This document shows positions 1 through 13,400 of a stretch of 64,000 nucleotides of DNA, in pieces. A model generated the notes under the pieces. It had not been told where the DNA came from and made no database searches. It saw nothing but the letters and a program-made list of their open reading frames with translations. Source of the DNA: Nematostella vectensis (taxonomy: Eukaryota; Cnidaria; Anthozoa; Actiniaria; Edwardsiidae); the NCBI RefSeq assembly GCF_932526225.1, contig NC_064039.1, positions 15,146,139 through 15,210,138 on the forward strand, given 5' to 3'. Every line of letters begins with the position of its first letter. Positions within the stretch are counted from its first letter, which is position 1. Both the position numbers and the translations under genes were made by a program.

Positions 1-633
1 TGAAAAGAGATTTCTGGAAACATATTTTGAATCCGTGGATATTTTTGCAATCCTACATTGCCATGACTTCAAATTCTCATCCCATAGTGATGAAAAGCAC
101 TGTTACAAATTTGAGGTGCTCTTTTCAGCTCTTTTCATGATTATTGGTGTTTTAGTATTATCCTTTTGAATAAGCGCTCCCCGAATAAGCACTGCCTTGA
201 ACCAAAACTATTAATGAGCACCTTCCCCGAATAAGCGCCCCGTCTGAAAGTCGAAAAAAATCTAATAAGCGCCGGAGCTCTTACTGTACAAACGGTATGT
301 TGTTGTTATCCCTAAAACCAGCTTGATGCTTGAACAGCAGATTTTAGAGCCCCCGAATGGTCCCCCAAAAATTTCGATGTGCTCGGCTAATGCATGCTCG
401 CGCAATTTTTTCCGCCTAATAATGCTCGGTCTCGCATAAAAAACGGGGTGCTCGAAAAAGACCATTCAGGAGCCCGTTGCTTTCTGGCGCTCTCTCATTG
501 GTTAGCGGTCTAACGACCGTCTCGACTGCGAAATGGCTTCCGTGTCACGCCATACCTGCATTCAGCAAGAACATGAGCTTGATTATCTTCCTTCCTTGCC
601 GTTCATTCGATACAGTGTCACCAGTGTAAAGCC

Positions 634-885
634 CAGTCTTGCTCTTATGATAAACCTTTGTTGGTTGCATCTGTTTATATAGCTCATGTAGGCCCGCTAT
701 GGTGCTGGTAGGTGCAGTCTTGCTCTTATGATAAACCTTTGTTGGTTGCATCTGTTTATATAGCTCATGTAGGCCCGCTATGGTGCTGGTAGGTGCAGTC
801 TTGTTCTTATGATAAACCTTTGTTGGTTGCATCTGTTTATATAGCTCGTGTATGTATGGTGCTGGTAGGTGCAGTCTTCCATACT
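634..885 (-). repeat. 81-bp tandem repeat, open on minus strand
   Basis: Copies start near 634, 715 and 796, with a shorter last copy. The period is 81 bp, so the minus-strand frame at 545-970 stays open and would encode a 27-residue repeat containing HELYKQMQPTKVYHK and TAPTSTIAGL. The copies are nearly identical, which points to recent duplication. I do not recognise the peptide and see no signal peptide or domain. It may be a gene fragment or a chance frame. Confidence 0.7.
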
Positions 886-1634
886 GACATACATGAGAAG
901 CATTCTTCCCTGTTTCTTCATCAACCCACCTTTGCGTGACAAGTTTCCCCTGCCAACTTGCTGATCTCACCCTAGCACAATCCTATATTACTGCATTCTT
1001 CAATTCCGCTCCGATCTTCTTAGCTGGCACCTCTTCGTTGGCTTGGCTGTTTACCATCGTCGGTGTGGAATGAGACAGGTCCAAACTTTACCCGAGCTCA
1101 GTCGCATATTCCTTGCACCGACCAACGAACGCCGCCCCTTCTCTTCTGCTCTCGTCTCGCAAATGCAAAGTACATATTACCTGTCAACTCTCCCGCATTA
1201 GGGGAGAGTCTCAAGATTTTGACCTCTTCTCCCGCGTGGAGCACCAAATCTCCTGTATTTTAGCGACTTTTATCCAGAAAAATTTATTCAGAAAAATCCT
1301 TCTCTAGAAAATCGACATCTGCATATTTTCTGTCAGTAATATAAAATAATAATAATCCCGTGTGAAGCGCCATTTATCGAACACGCATGCGAGATCTATA
1401 TTGTGCGAAAGAACTTTCTGAACAGCAAACGTCTGCTGATTGGCTCAATGATAGCAGGGAAGTCATTTAGCATCCTCGGGGACCCAGGGCGTACTGAGTA
1501 AACAACCGTAACGCCAGACGCCGAGGATGGTCATTAAATAGCTACTTTAGCTTGCGAGCCAGCTGTGGAGGGTATTCCCACCCCTCCCCTCGAAATAAAT
1601 AAAACCCACCCCTCCCCCAGACAACTATCAAGCC

Positions 1635-1905
1635 TTTTCAAAGTACAAACAAGCAAAAGCAAAATACAAACTCGCAAAAGCAAAATACAAACCCGCAAAA
1701 GCAAAATACAAACTCGCAAAAGCAAAATAAAAACTCGCAAAAGCAAAATACAAACTAGCAAAAGCAAAATACAAACCCGCAAAAGCAAAATACAAACTAG
1801 CAAAATCAAAATACAAACTAGCAAAAGCAAAATACAAACCCGCAAAAGCAAAATACAAACCCACAAAAGCAAAATACAAACCCGCAAAAGCAAAATACAA
1901 ACTCG
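1635..1905. repeat. 21-bp minisatellite
   Basis: About twelve copies of a 21-bp unit built on GCAAAATACAAACYCGCAAAA. The unit is seven codons long and lacks stops in several frames, so both strands show long spurious frames: SKIQTRK repeats on the plus strand, VCILLLR and YFAFAGL repeats on the minus strand. Confidence 0.9.
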
Positions 1906-3628
1906 TGATGTTTATAACAAAACATTGAAATGCGAAACCGAATAGGGCAGTGGCCCCGCTGGGCTTCCGTAGGTCTGTCGCGCGTTCACACGCAATGGTC
2001 CTACTTTGGCCCCGTTCGTGTCAACATCACTTACATCTGTCCAAAATGAGATCGATTCCATGGAAACACCGAGAACTGCCCCATGTCTACACCGACTCAA
2101 AGTGAAACCGACAATCGGGGGGAATAAGTCCTAGCCTGGGTAGCAAGCCAAAAAGGTTGGGACAGAAGAGAGGCGGAGACATCCTCCCCTCAGGTACCTG
2201 TGTGCTGGTCGCGACCGCACCTTAATAGGGAGAAAATTACCTAGCCATACCTTGGTCGGTTACGGCACATACAGCTCGCTATGACGTGAGGTGAAAAATA
2301 TCCGAGCTCCTGAGCTCCGTGGGTCGCTTGAGGACTCGTTGAGTCACAATGGTAGTGATATCGTAACTAATGCACGTGCGCATGCTCTCTATTGTTTAAT
2401 GCATAATATCTGTGATTAATAAAACGTGTTTTTTTGTGCTATTGTTTTGATTGCATCTCAAAACTCAATCCTTTCTTAACTCATTCTGAGCAAAGCACAC
2501 AAAACAGTATGTATAATTTGACACAGCGTTTGTGTCCTACACAAGTGGGTGCGTGCGGGTCAGCGGATGATCGTTATAGGCTAGTTTCAGTGGCATCAGT
2601 GATATTCTTTTAAAAAACGACGTCTATGGTTTGTCTCTTTTCTTTGAGCTCATGAATGCATCCTCTGGGTAACCGGGCATTAAATACATCCTCCGTCGCT
2701 GCCAAAAAAATAAAAAAAAACTTGGCGGAGGCTTAACTATGATGTGCGAGTTTGTGTAAAGTTGTGTAATAGCAGCAGTTTATGGTCGAATATCGTGCAT
2801 TATATGTGAATCATGTGAATAATTTTCTTAGCAAAGGACAAGTAAAAGACTCGAATTTAAAAGATACAATATCAGCAGCAAACAACGCGAACATCAGCCC
2901 GTATTGTTGGCGGAGTTTTTCTCGACAGATGACAAGACAAAAGGACATGCTGATAGTCTCTTTATCTTTTGCATGCACAGGACTAATGACACAGGAATAC
3001 CAAGTCAGAAAATGCTGCGACCAGGTTAATTACTATATAAACGTCCAAGCCTCGGAAACACGAGCTCTGCAATTATCTGTCTTCCGGCGTGTCCGATTCG
3101 ACGTTCTCACCTCAGGAAATGAAAACCCCGTAACATGTATTCCTGTGGGAAAATTTCACTCGACATGCGGAGGGAATAAACGAAAGGTGCAGAGGAAATA
3201 GCAGGATAATACGAACTGGAAACACCTTGGGCCTCATGCGGAGAGGAATCTCTAGAACATGAACGAATGCGGCCCAGTTTGGTGAGACGCGATAGGTCAT
3301 GTTAATAATGGTCATGTTAATGATAGCGCTACAAGGGCACCGCTTTGGTTTATAGCTTTTTTTGTCAGGGCTGAAAACCCGGATAACTCGATCTCTCTAA
3401 TTCGGATCATTTTCCGTTTCCCTTGGATTATCCTTTTGATCGACTCCAATGCCTAATTCGGTTATTATCCTTCAATGAGTTCTAACGAGCACATATGGAA
3501 ATAAGAGCAGTTAAATGCTTTCGACCGATGAATCTCGCTAAGTCTAACTAGCGATGTTTGCATCCCTTCACAGGCGCATACACAGGGTGTTGCGTACATC
3601 ATACTTATGACTACGCACCCCACCCCCC

Positions 3629-3629
<1 letters not shown>

Positions 3630-3661
<32 letters not shown>
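3630..3661. repeat. Poly-C tract
   Basis: An almost pure C run flanked on the right by CGTACCCATCCTGGGT and GGGTACGCGCC. This resembles the GTACCCAGG-ended elements at 29571 and 30420. Confidence 0.85.
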
Positions 3662-3662
<1 letters not shown>

Positions 3663-6600
3663 TACCCATCCTGGGTCCTGGGTACGCGCCTTCTTCAGAG
3701 TTTTAGTTAACGGAGTTCTGTTGAGAATAACTTTCATTAGTGCGTCGAGAAGTCTTTGGAGTACATAGGCAGATTGGTAGATATTGAACTAAAAATACCT
3801 GACAGTTCGGTCGTATGAATTGGCACCCACGCCAGATAACATTCTATGCAGTTTCATCTAGATATAAGATGATAGTATTGTAAAACTTTCTTTTTGCAAT
3901 GAGATACATTGAAAGAGGTCACCCCGAGTGTGATAGCAAATAACACACAGATATAAAACAATAAGATAACCACAACGGGTTGGTTGACAAAGTAAAAACC
4001 GAATATAAGCACAGAACAGAACATTTCGTAGCCAAAAATTAGCCATTATTAGTAAAACAATATGACCTCTTCATCAGGAAATGGGAAACGCCTGGACTGG
4101 AAGGTAGCTTGAACTAAATTTACATTTAAAGCAAGCGCTTACCCTTACGATCTTAAAATAATGCATTGACCATTTTTTATCATTATTTTCTAACTGCAAA
4201 ACACGACGGATGTGAGCGAGCTGGAATTAATACGACACCAGCAGGTGGGAAATGTGGGCGCCACGCACCTCAAACTCACAAAACTGGTATTAGCATCAAC
4301 TTATCAACTTAATTGTAAACATCCCCTAGGTTATAATCTTTTATTTATTTTTTATTGAGTCACCATGTTCTCTCTTTCTTAATTATAATTGAACTGAGAG
4401 CTCTTGTACGTCATTTTATGTCAAGCATAAGTTTATTACTCTAGCGAAAAAACAGTAACATAACCACAGAGATTGTGATAAATTCGGTATTTAAATAGCA
4501 ATAGCAAGCATCCTGTAAAAATTTCTTTAAAAATTTAGTGGAAGTTGTCGTTTTCCTATTTCTCTTTCCATTCCTTTTTACACTAGAGCCATCTTATATA
4601 TTGGTAAGAATGACTAGGGGAATCATGTTTTGTGGTAATACAGATATTTCTTGAAACCGACGAATTCCCGAGCGGTTACCGCGCTATCGAAAACATTTTG
4701 AAAAACAAAAATAAGTGAGAATGATAAAAATATAAGCAATGTATAGAAACGGAAAGAAGAGAGGAAAAGATTAATATAAATGAAGAAGCGTGTTGCTAAT
4801 AAAAAAAATGACCACCTCGATGGCTTGATGTGGGCGTATCATGAATGAACCAGTCGTCAGCGGGAATAATGATTGCATTTTCGGCTTTCTTTGTAAAAAG
4901 GACAAGAAACAACTAAATATCACCTTCAATATCATTATCGCAGTTTAACTCTCTATGATTTTTCCTAAAAAAACAATTAGTCTCTTAGGCAGCCATACCA
5001 TAGCCTTTTTGATCGAGAAGTTCACACCTTTTTTAATTCCTCAAAGCAGCCCCAAAACTTTCTTAGCATCATTCTCTCTTTTTAGACATGTGTTTTTTAA
5101 AAAATTTTTGTATCACACACTTTTGGTTTACCGACAGTTGTGGTTGTTGTTTTTTCTAACGTGTCGAAGTAAAATGGGTAGGGCGCATACTCAGGATTGG
5201 CTGACGGGGGGGGGGGGGGGGTGCGCAGTCATAGGAATCATATGGAAAAAGCATAGTATATGAATATTCCTTAAAAGGAAATGACTTACTTTTTGGTCGC
5301 CAAGAAGGGGGGGGGGGGGGGGTAAATAGGCTTATTTGAGATTTTTTCTGTCGGCTAAAAGCCACACTCGCAAATAGAAGTTCTCTAATTGATGGGGGGA
5401 GGGGTATGTAGACCTTGGATCTTTAGCAAAAATGCTCTATAGAAACTTGAGATACGAAATACACAATTCATTTGTACACAATAGCAAGCGATTAGGTCAT
5501 GTAAAGTTGTTTTGAGAGATAACTTAGAAAGGATGATCAAGTTAAAGGGTAACCACCTGAAACAATAAAATATCATCCTAACAAATGTGTGTTCGACCGA
5601 ATCAGCACATACAAAAATAAATAATTTCCTGATTAACAAATAATTCAAAGGATTACTAACGAAGCGATAAGTTCATATCTACCACAATTTACAAACTCCA
5701 AAACCTCCAAGGGAGCATAATGATATATCATGTCTTTCGAACGGATAATTTAAAGTTTAATTTGAGTTTAATCACTAGAAACATAATGAGTGCGATTATG
5801 CAGGAAAACACTAATTCTACATACTCTTTTGGTTTGACTAAAATGTACATTTAAATAATTTCATAAAAGCAATCTTAAAATCATTGTTATCGATTTATTT
5901 TGTATAAAATATCTACTCATATCTACTGAAATTTAAGAAGGTCGTTAAGAGTATTTACAGCCTTAAAATGATACAAAAAATAAAAAACGGCCCAGCCTTA
6001 TCTGAAAACTAGACGTTCTTATTAAAATAGAGGGCATCCAGTGAGTAAGTTTTCGTGAGTTTCACGGGTGATACATTCTCTCTGCAGACCCCAAGGCAAC
6101 TAAGCAATATAATGAAAACCAAACGCTAGCTCGGGGTTCTCATCACGATCTCGATAAGATAAAAAAATAAATAAACAAGCAGGCTTTCGTCAAGTTCTGT
6201 TGTGTTTGGTGTGTTTGTATGTGGTTTAGCTAATATAAAATATATAAATATACGGAGAGAGAGAGAGAGAGAGAGAGCTAATTTCTAGTGTTTTACCGTT
6301 AACCGCCATCCGTTCAAAAAATCTTAACTTAAGCTATTTCTAATTTATTATTTTTAATTTTGGGAAGGTTTTGTGCACTTCGACAGCAATGTGGATATTT
6401 TTTTATTTTCCTGAAAAAAGCGGTTTCCTTGTATCGATATTATTGTCACACATGATAACTAGCGCTTTTGTATCAGCTCAACGCTCCTCGTTAGGAAATC
6501 ACGTCAAATTGTCCAAACATAGTGTTTACAATTGTTTTCAGCAAAACACTAAAGTTTTTCAACACTGCCATTCAAAGTGTACCCACAAGAACCACATAAC

Positions 6601-7340
6601 ACGAGCGACGTGATAGAAAATAAAGAATAAGTACAAGCTTGCTGGGAAAACACGTCCTTGTTTGCAGCTCTGTCAATAGTCTCAGCTAACCACAATCAAA
6701 CAACAGGGTGAACAAGACCACATGGAACCGGATAGTGGGCAAATACGAGTTTCTTAGTTCCCCTGCTTGAGGGATTTTGCAATTTCCTTGTGACGACTGC
6801 TGGGACACCCCTCGGAGGTGAAGACGAGTGCCGATTGTAAATAAACAAACGAAAGCAAGGTAAAGGATCGGATATGATTGGCTAGTTTCAAGCGTGACGT
6901 ATGCACGCGTAAATTAGTGGGATCGTAAGTGCGCGCGAGCCTTGGCGTGCTGTCATTTAAGTCTTATGAACCGAGTTTAGTTGGACAAGCTTATTTTGAC
7001 AAGGGCGCTGAGGATTTCATGATTGAAGGCTCGCAGATTGGTGTCGCATGTGCTGCAGCGAGCAAGAGTTCTTATGGAATGTTTATGAGTCCAATCTGTG
7101 TGCGAGCTTGAGGAAATGGACCGATTGTGACCATCCAATCAGCAGTGACATAGCCCGGTTCAGCACGATAAAAGCTTTGTCGCCAGCCCAAAAGACGCCC
7201 TTTGCGGAGAAAACCCTCCGCGCTGCTGATTCAATCAGAGGCACGTTAAGAAACAGAGAAGGACCGACATAGCACGCGCGATATCCACCCCTTACAAGAA
7301 CAACACACGGAAACACAGAGAGACTTTAAACGAAAACGCC

Positions 7341-7413
7341 ATGCATGCCACTGACGTATCGCTTGTGTTGTTACTTCTTCGCGGTATAGCGGCTCTGGCT
7401 ACATCATCTAGAG
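7341..7413 (+). CDS. Gene A exon 1: signal peptide
   Basis: The ATG at 7341 opens a 24-residue signal peptide with a Leu-rich core (VLLLLRGIAALA), followed by the donor GTAAGAG in phase 1. The exon length of 73 nt equals that of gene B's internal signal exon at 42357. Confidence 0.8.
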
Positions 7414-10400
7414 GTAAGAGAATTATTCCTTCCCTAGAGTGCCTGTAGGGCTTAGAAAGGGTCTGTGAGCGGTGCTGAGGTCGTAGCGGATTTGTAATGT
7501 TTGAGGCACCCAACTGTTCAATCTGTTACTACACTGATACAACAGCGTGGGTTATTTGTCATTACGCACTTATTAAATTAAATTAGTTTTCTTTTCTTTC
7601 CTTTTTTTTTTACTAAGTAAATTTTGATATGCGTCGTGGAGGAACAAAAAAAATTAAATTGCAGATCACAGAATGACAAACATAAGTGCCAATTTAAAAA
7701 CCCACGCAAACATAAAGGTTTAGCCATGAGTGTGCGTTGGTTTGTGTATACAGGGTAGCGCCGCGGGAGAATGCTAGAATGGCTGGGGTATTTTCATGTA
7801 CTCTATCGGCATGTCATCGAAGCACTGCGATGGCAGATCTCAGGGCGATCGATCTGTTTGTCACCGCTTTATGAGATTTTTATCTTGGCTAAAATACAAG
7901 CGTGCCATTGCACGAGTGCGAGTATAACGGTGACACGGAGTCGGAACCTTTCGTAAAGGCGTCAGTAAAAGAACGCCGTTAGTGCGAGGGTGGAGATTAC
8001 ATACACCGCAGCGACAGTGCGCGATTTTCTTAAAACCAGTCGAATTTAGGGCTCACTCGTAAGGGCATTTTGAAAATGCCTGGAGATATGGTAAGCTGCA
8101 GCGATTGGAGAGATGAGACTTTAAATGTCTTAAGAGAGGCTTATAGAGAAGATCACCACAGATCTCAGCATCGGCACAAGTGCTATTATATGCGAAAATC
8201 CACAGGCATTGCGGATCCAATTGCACGTCCGATTGATAGCTACACGCTTTTCAATGCGCTAATAATCCATAACGTAATGAGGCATAAAACCATTAGCAAA
8301 CTTTCACGAACGGCATGCCAATAAAATACATGCTCTCTCATTTTTAAAAAAAAAAGGATAAGTAGAGATGTAGGGAAAAAATGAAACTGTAAGCATCATT
8401 ATTTTGTCAAGGCCGAAAGAAGTATTCTTACAACACAATGCGTTCTAATCATAACATTTTAGAAATGCAACACAAGCGCATAAAAATGTAAGATGTTATT
8501 TAGAACCTTCTTCAACAAGTATCGGAAACAGAAAACAAAACTATCTATAGAACAAGATGTTATTTTGATTACTCCATTTTTATCTTTGCACTTTTATAAT
8601 CTCAAAAGGTCAACTATTACTATTATTCGAGATTTCTTTAGCACTGCGTGTTTGTCCTCAAAGCAAACGTAACTTCATCTGTCTAGCACAATGAGTTCCC
8701 TCACTTGACTTGTGCTAATTGTGATCAATGTTATCTCGACGGCTGGCTTCCCGTAACTGTTGGTTCTGTTGCCATTCTAGTAGTCAGCCAAGCATTTCCT
8801 GTGCCCCGGGACAAAGTCCTTTTACCGGAAATACTAAATACAGCGGAAGATACTCGAACTTATTTACACACAGATTGTCACAAGGGCTGATTTGGGAACT
8901 GGCCAAGCCACGGGGCTTTCTCGCTCTAAACCCCTATGGGGCTTAGGTAATCTTAAAACGTCCAGTTTGAAAAGTCGTAGAGCGTGACATTACGATATCC
9001 TTAGAGAGATTTAAGCCTTTTTATAGGACCATCAGGACGACATATGTTTCATTATTCTCCTCGTTCGGCATGCACGTCTTAGTGAGATAATGACCAGTCT
9101 TAGCGCGAGTAAGGTTTAAACGGATAAAATTTTGCAATGTTATACGAATTTCTTCAGATTAACTGGTCGTCCCTAGATGATTGTCTTTCCAAAAAATAAA
9201 TTGAAGAATGCTTTCATCGCTTTCCGTGTGTCATATCAATGGAATATAAATTATAATAAAATAAGTATTTGTCGATTGAGTATAATGAGGTGTTAGGGGT
9301 TGAGCGAGGAAGTAGAATGACGTGTTAAAACCAGCAAATGTCAATACGGACCCTTAGGACAACACTGAGTTTCGTGCAGCTATGCAACCTCTATACCTGT
9401 GAAAATATGGAATCGCTATCATAAACGAATTAGGATCGGTAACGAAGATAAATTTGCCATCGAAGATAAAACTGTTCAATTTGATAAAAAAAAACATGTA
9501 TTTAAGAATTTTAAGTTACGGAATCCTCTTATCAATTGACTTAGCGCAACAAGCAAGCATGTTTATCTCAATAAAAGGAGTGACCTTGGAACATTTCAAA
9601 TGGCACTTGATATCAAGGAGACATCGATGTGTCCCCATTTCCTTATGGTCGTACAAAGATGGAAGTTGTAAGGGTGTGGTTCCTTGGTGCAATTAGCTCA
9701 TGGTCGTCCAGAAAGGAAGTGGCAAGTGACCATACCGCACTAGCACCTGGCTGGGTAGACTATCAAACGCGAGATGAAATAGTCACCATGCTTTAAGTGA
9801 CTATGTTACGCGAAATTAATTTGCGCGTAAAGACAATGTTGAGAAGTCTTGAAAGTTTTGCAAGATAACCCTGATTGTTCCAGCACATTTTCGGGCCCGG
9901 GGGCCCAAAAGGCCCTTAGCCAGGATTGCGGGAAGGGGGAGGGGGGGGGGGGGGTTCGTTTCCCCATTTTTCAAATCGGAAAATTTTTTTCTTAGGTAGC
10001 TTGTCCTATCTCGAAGCTCGATATTCGAGTGAGGGGGTTCTTCCGAACTCCCCGAAACCCCTGGCTACCGGCCTGCCTCTACTTTTCTCTACGTTTCACT
10101 TTCAAAACGCACCAAGAAAATCGTCATTAGACAAAATTTCGATTTTCTTTTTTTATGTAGATTTTTATCTTGTAGGAATTTAGGAATTGTCCCATTACCT
10201 CACTGGCAAAAGCATACACCAACCACATTGTGGTTTGATAAGTGCACTACAACGGCAATGACAATAACAAAAACCGGAAAGCTTAACCTTGCAAAGAGAC
10301 TGGGCCAACATTAGAGATAGCTTAACATGCGTTTAGCAGAAGTAAGGTTCAATACTTAAAAGGTGGATAAACGGAAGAGAAATATTCGAAAATACCTATG

Positions 10401-13400
10401 GTTATCTGAGCTTTGAACCGGATGATGATTAAGCAAGGTGCAGGAACAATAGCACTACAATCTTTTTACGTTCCATTTACTAAAATGCAAATCATCGCTA
10501 TGGGTACACTTATAGCAATTCTCGAGAATCGAAACGAAACGAAAGAATCGAAACCTTGTAGCGAAGTACAAACTACAGTCACTAGGAATTCCGTGTCGAG
10601 TCTCTTCAGTATCACTTGTGACTGGTGTTAGCTGCCTCTTGACGCTGTCTCAGCCGTCATCAAGCTTCTCATTTTGAGTGACAGCCTGTCAATTTAATCT
10701 GACACCTGAGAGATCAATGTCTCGAGACTGTCGTGGCCTTCTTGACCCCGCCTCTTTACCTGTCAATCACGGTATAGTAGATCCGCGAGCCTTGCGTACA
10801 TCCTCCACGACTCGCCAGTGTATTGGGTAATACTCCCTGACAATAAATCTCAAGAAAAAAATTACATACAAATGTCATACGGATCTGACAAGCCTACTTT
10901 GCGCGAGTGTAGCTATATAACTAGATCAACCTCAACCATCCGTCCGTGATGACCATTTGCGAGCAAGCGAGAACCTCTGCAAACCACACTTCAAACAACT
11001 AAGGAAATTGCCTTAAAATACACCCTTTTTATAAGAACGTCTAATTTTCAGTTGAGGCTGGGCGGAGCATTTTAAGGCTCAAAATGTTCTTAACGATGTT
11101 TTTAGATCATAGTGTTGATAAACAGTGTTATGCCCAACAAATGATTATGGAGATACTTACAATTTTGAGCAATGTCAGCACTAAGCCTATAATACTGAGG
11201 AGAATTGACCACAAAAACAGATCTTATAAGCTGTAGACTTTGCTGTTTGTCTTGTATTCTAAACTAAGAGATGCGAGGTATGCAGGGGCAGATCTAGCTT
11301 TTCGCTAAAGGGGCGAAGTTACAAAGGGGGGAGGGGTTAATTTTTTGTTTTTGGCTTTCTGGCAGCCCAAAAGGGGGTTTAAACCCCCTAAACCCTCCCC
11401 CTTGATCCGCTGCTACTGCTATGAACGTGCGGAAGCACATGCCATCACCTTTTGGATTCATCGTTGAGCATTATGTACGTTTTACACCATCGAAACTCTG
11501 TCTGCAATCAGAAAACAATCAGAATAACAGCATGTTACCCTCCCATAGGTCCCCCATACTTTGCTCAACAGCAGAAGATGAAGGGCACGTTTATTGCATG
11601 GCCGGCGTGGCATACTATCAAACTCAAGTGTAAAGCTGAGGGAACACCACCATTGACATTCACCTGGTTAAAGAACGGAAAACCCATAACCCATCGCAGG
11701 CTCCAGCCCGGCCTCAAAACTAATCAATGGTACCTGCGCCTGCGAGACTTGGTTCCAGCGGACACTGGTGATTACACATGCGTGGTGTCAAATCCGTATG
11801 GCCAGATTAATCACACATACACGCTGCAAGTCGTGAGTAAGTGAGCATTGATCCCGTAGGGGTACTCGCTTGGTTTGACTACGGTGTTATGAGTGTGAAA
11901 TCAAGACACATTCTTCACATGTATTCAAATGATGATAAGGCTTTAGAAGCAAACTTGTAAAGCTTTTTTAAAATAAGTCTCGCGCTGGTATGGGTATATA
12001 TACGAGTAGTTTCTAAATCTCTACGACGAACATTCGCGCGTACACCATGCTGTGTTCTGGGGGAAGTAGTAAGGGGGGTGGGGGGGGGGGGCTCTGAAAC
12101 TTTCACTAAATGTTTAATTTGCCTTGGAACACAGAGTTGTTAAAATAGTTTTTTTTCTATTTGCAGTGAAATTACGTACGAAGCCAATACTAAAATGCGA
12201 CTATCCCAAAAACACCACTTCCGACATAGGTAAAAATGCTACCCTAGCCTGCATTGTAGCGGTCAGCGGTACACTACCCGACTTCCGGTGGATACGATGG
12301 AATAGTGTGCCTAATGGGCCCATCGACCTCGAGAGAGGGAAGTTTACCGTCATAGACCCCATACACTATAAGACAATACCAGTCGGCGGTGACTCCCAAG
12401 AGTCTGGGGTGGAGCTTCGTCTGGAGAATCTGACGGAGCGGGAGTTTGGGCTCTACACATGCGTAGTCAGTAATCACCTGGGCCGTGATTACAGAAGTGC
12501 GTTTCTATGGAGACGAAAACCAAAAAGACCTTCTCAAGGTAAGTCTTTTTAAGTTGATTTCAAGATAATTGTACAAGGAAAGAAAACAAGGGGATGGGAC
12601 AGGAGTGAGTTTGTGGGTGGGTGGGAGGGGGAGCAACCTCATTCCCAGGGCCCTCTCCCTTTCCCGTCATTTGGTCGGCAGGAAATGGCTCTGGGATCGG
12701 CCACTGCGTTCTACATGTTGATTGGTCTGCGGCTAATTTATTCAAATTTTGCAGTGCATTTAAAATTAAACATCGAAAAAGCAGAGCCGCAGATCGACTG
12801 TTGGAAGCAGTGTTTTGTACACAAGGGAATAACAGAGAATTGCTTGGGATTTGTTTTCTACAACAAAAAGGCAAAAATATGTGATTGAAAATAAAATTCA
12901 AAAACAGCGCGCGCTCGTTTGATACATATCAGTCAATCTTGTTTTGAGAACTGTCGTTTTTCTAGCTCGCTCGGTTATTTCCTTATTAGGCATTACATAC
13001 CATATTTGGGAGTCCGCTTCAATAAATTTTTCCGTTTTTTTTATCGCTTTAGAGCTTTGTAAGTTGATAATTTCCACGTATACTTGCAGGAATTCGTGTT
13101 TACTACGATTTTTCTGGCAGCCATCTTAGAAATGGAGCCTAGTCCCTAACGTTTTAGAATACCAAAGGTCTCCCGCGCGCTCGCCCAGACTCTTTTAGAC
13201 CATTTAGAAAAACGACAGCCATTGATTGATATGTGACGTTATTTTCTTGCTCGTGCGTAAAAATAACGAAACCTGAAAAATACTTTGCCTCAAAGTCTTT
13301 ACAGGCGCGTCCTTGTTTATGAATTGAAATTAACAAATTCAAATATTAAAAATCGCAGGAATTCTTAGCTAACCCAAACCGAGTGAAAACGGGCGTGACT

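Larger units (their letters stand above)
1..7340. other. Repeat-rich intergenic stretch
   Basis: I see no convincing gene here. The stretch holds transposon-like fragments rich in AATAAGCGCC-type words (about 170-480), the 81-bp and 21-bp tandem repeats listed separately, poly-C and poly-G tracts (about 3630, 5206 and 5308) and a GA run (6255-6277). A fragment at about 5930-6035 resembles the ends of the TA-flanked element described at 41033. Short open frames show no recognisable domain or splice pattern. Confidence 0.6.

Noticed and set aside
1565-1945. Lys/Gln-rich plus-strand protein and Leu-rich minus-strand proteins
   Set aside because: Both strands are open only because the 21-bp repeat has no stops; no domain or splice context.
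8070-8324. 84-codon frame starting near the gene A intron middle
   Set aside because: No domain, no matching splice sites that would join it to gene A, and composition like the intron.
7414-11548. Missing Ig1 exon of gene A
   Set aside because: No plus-strand segment in this intron has the Ig cysteine, Trp and YxC pattern with phase 1 splice sites.
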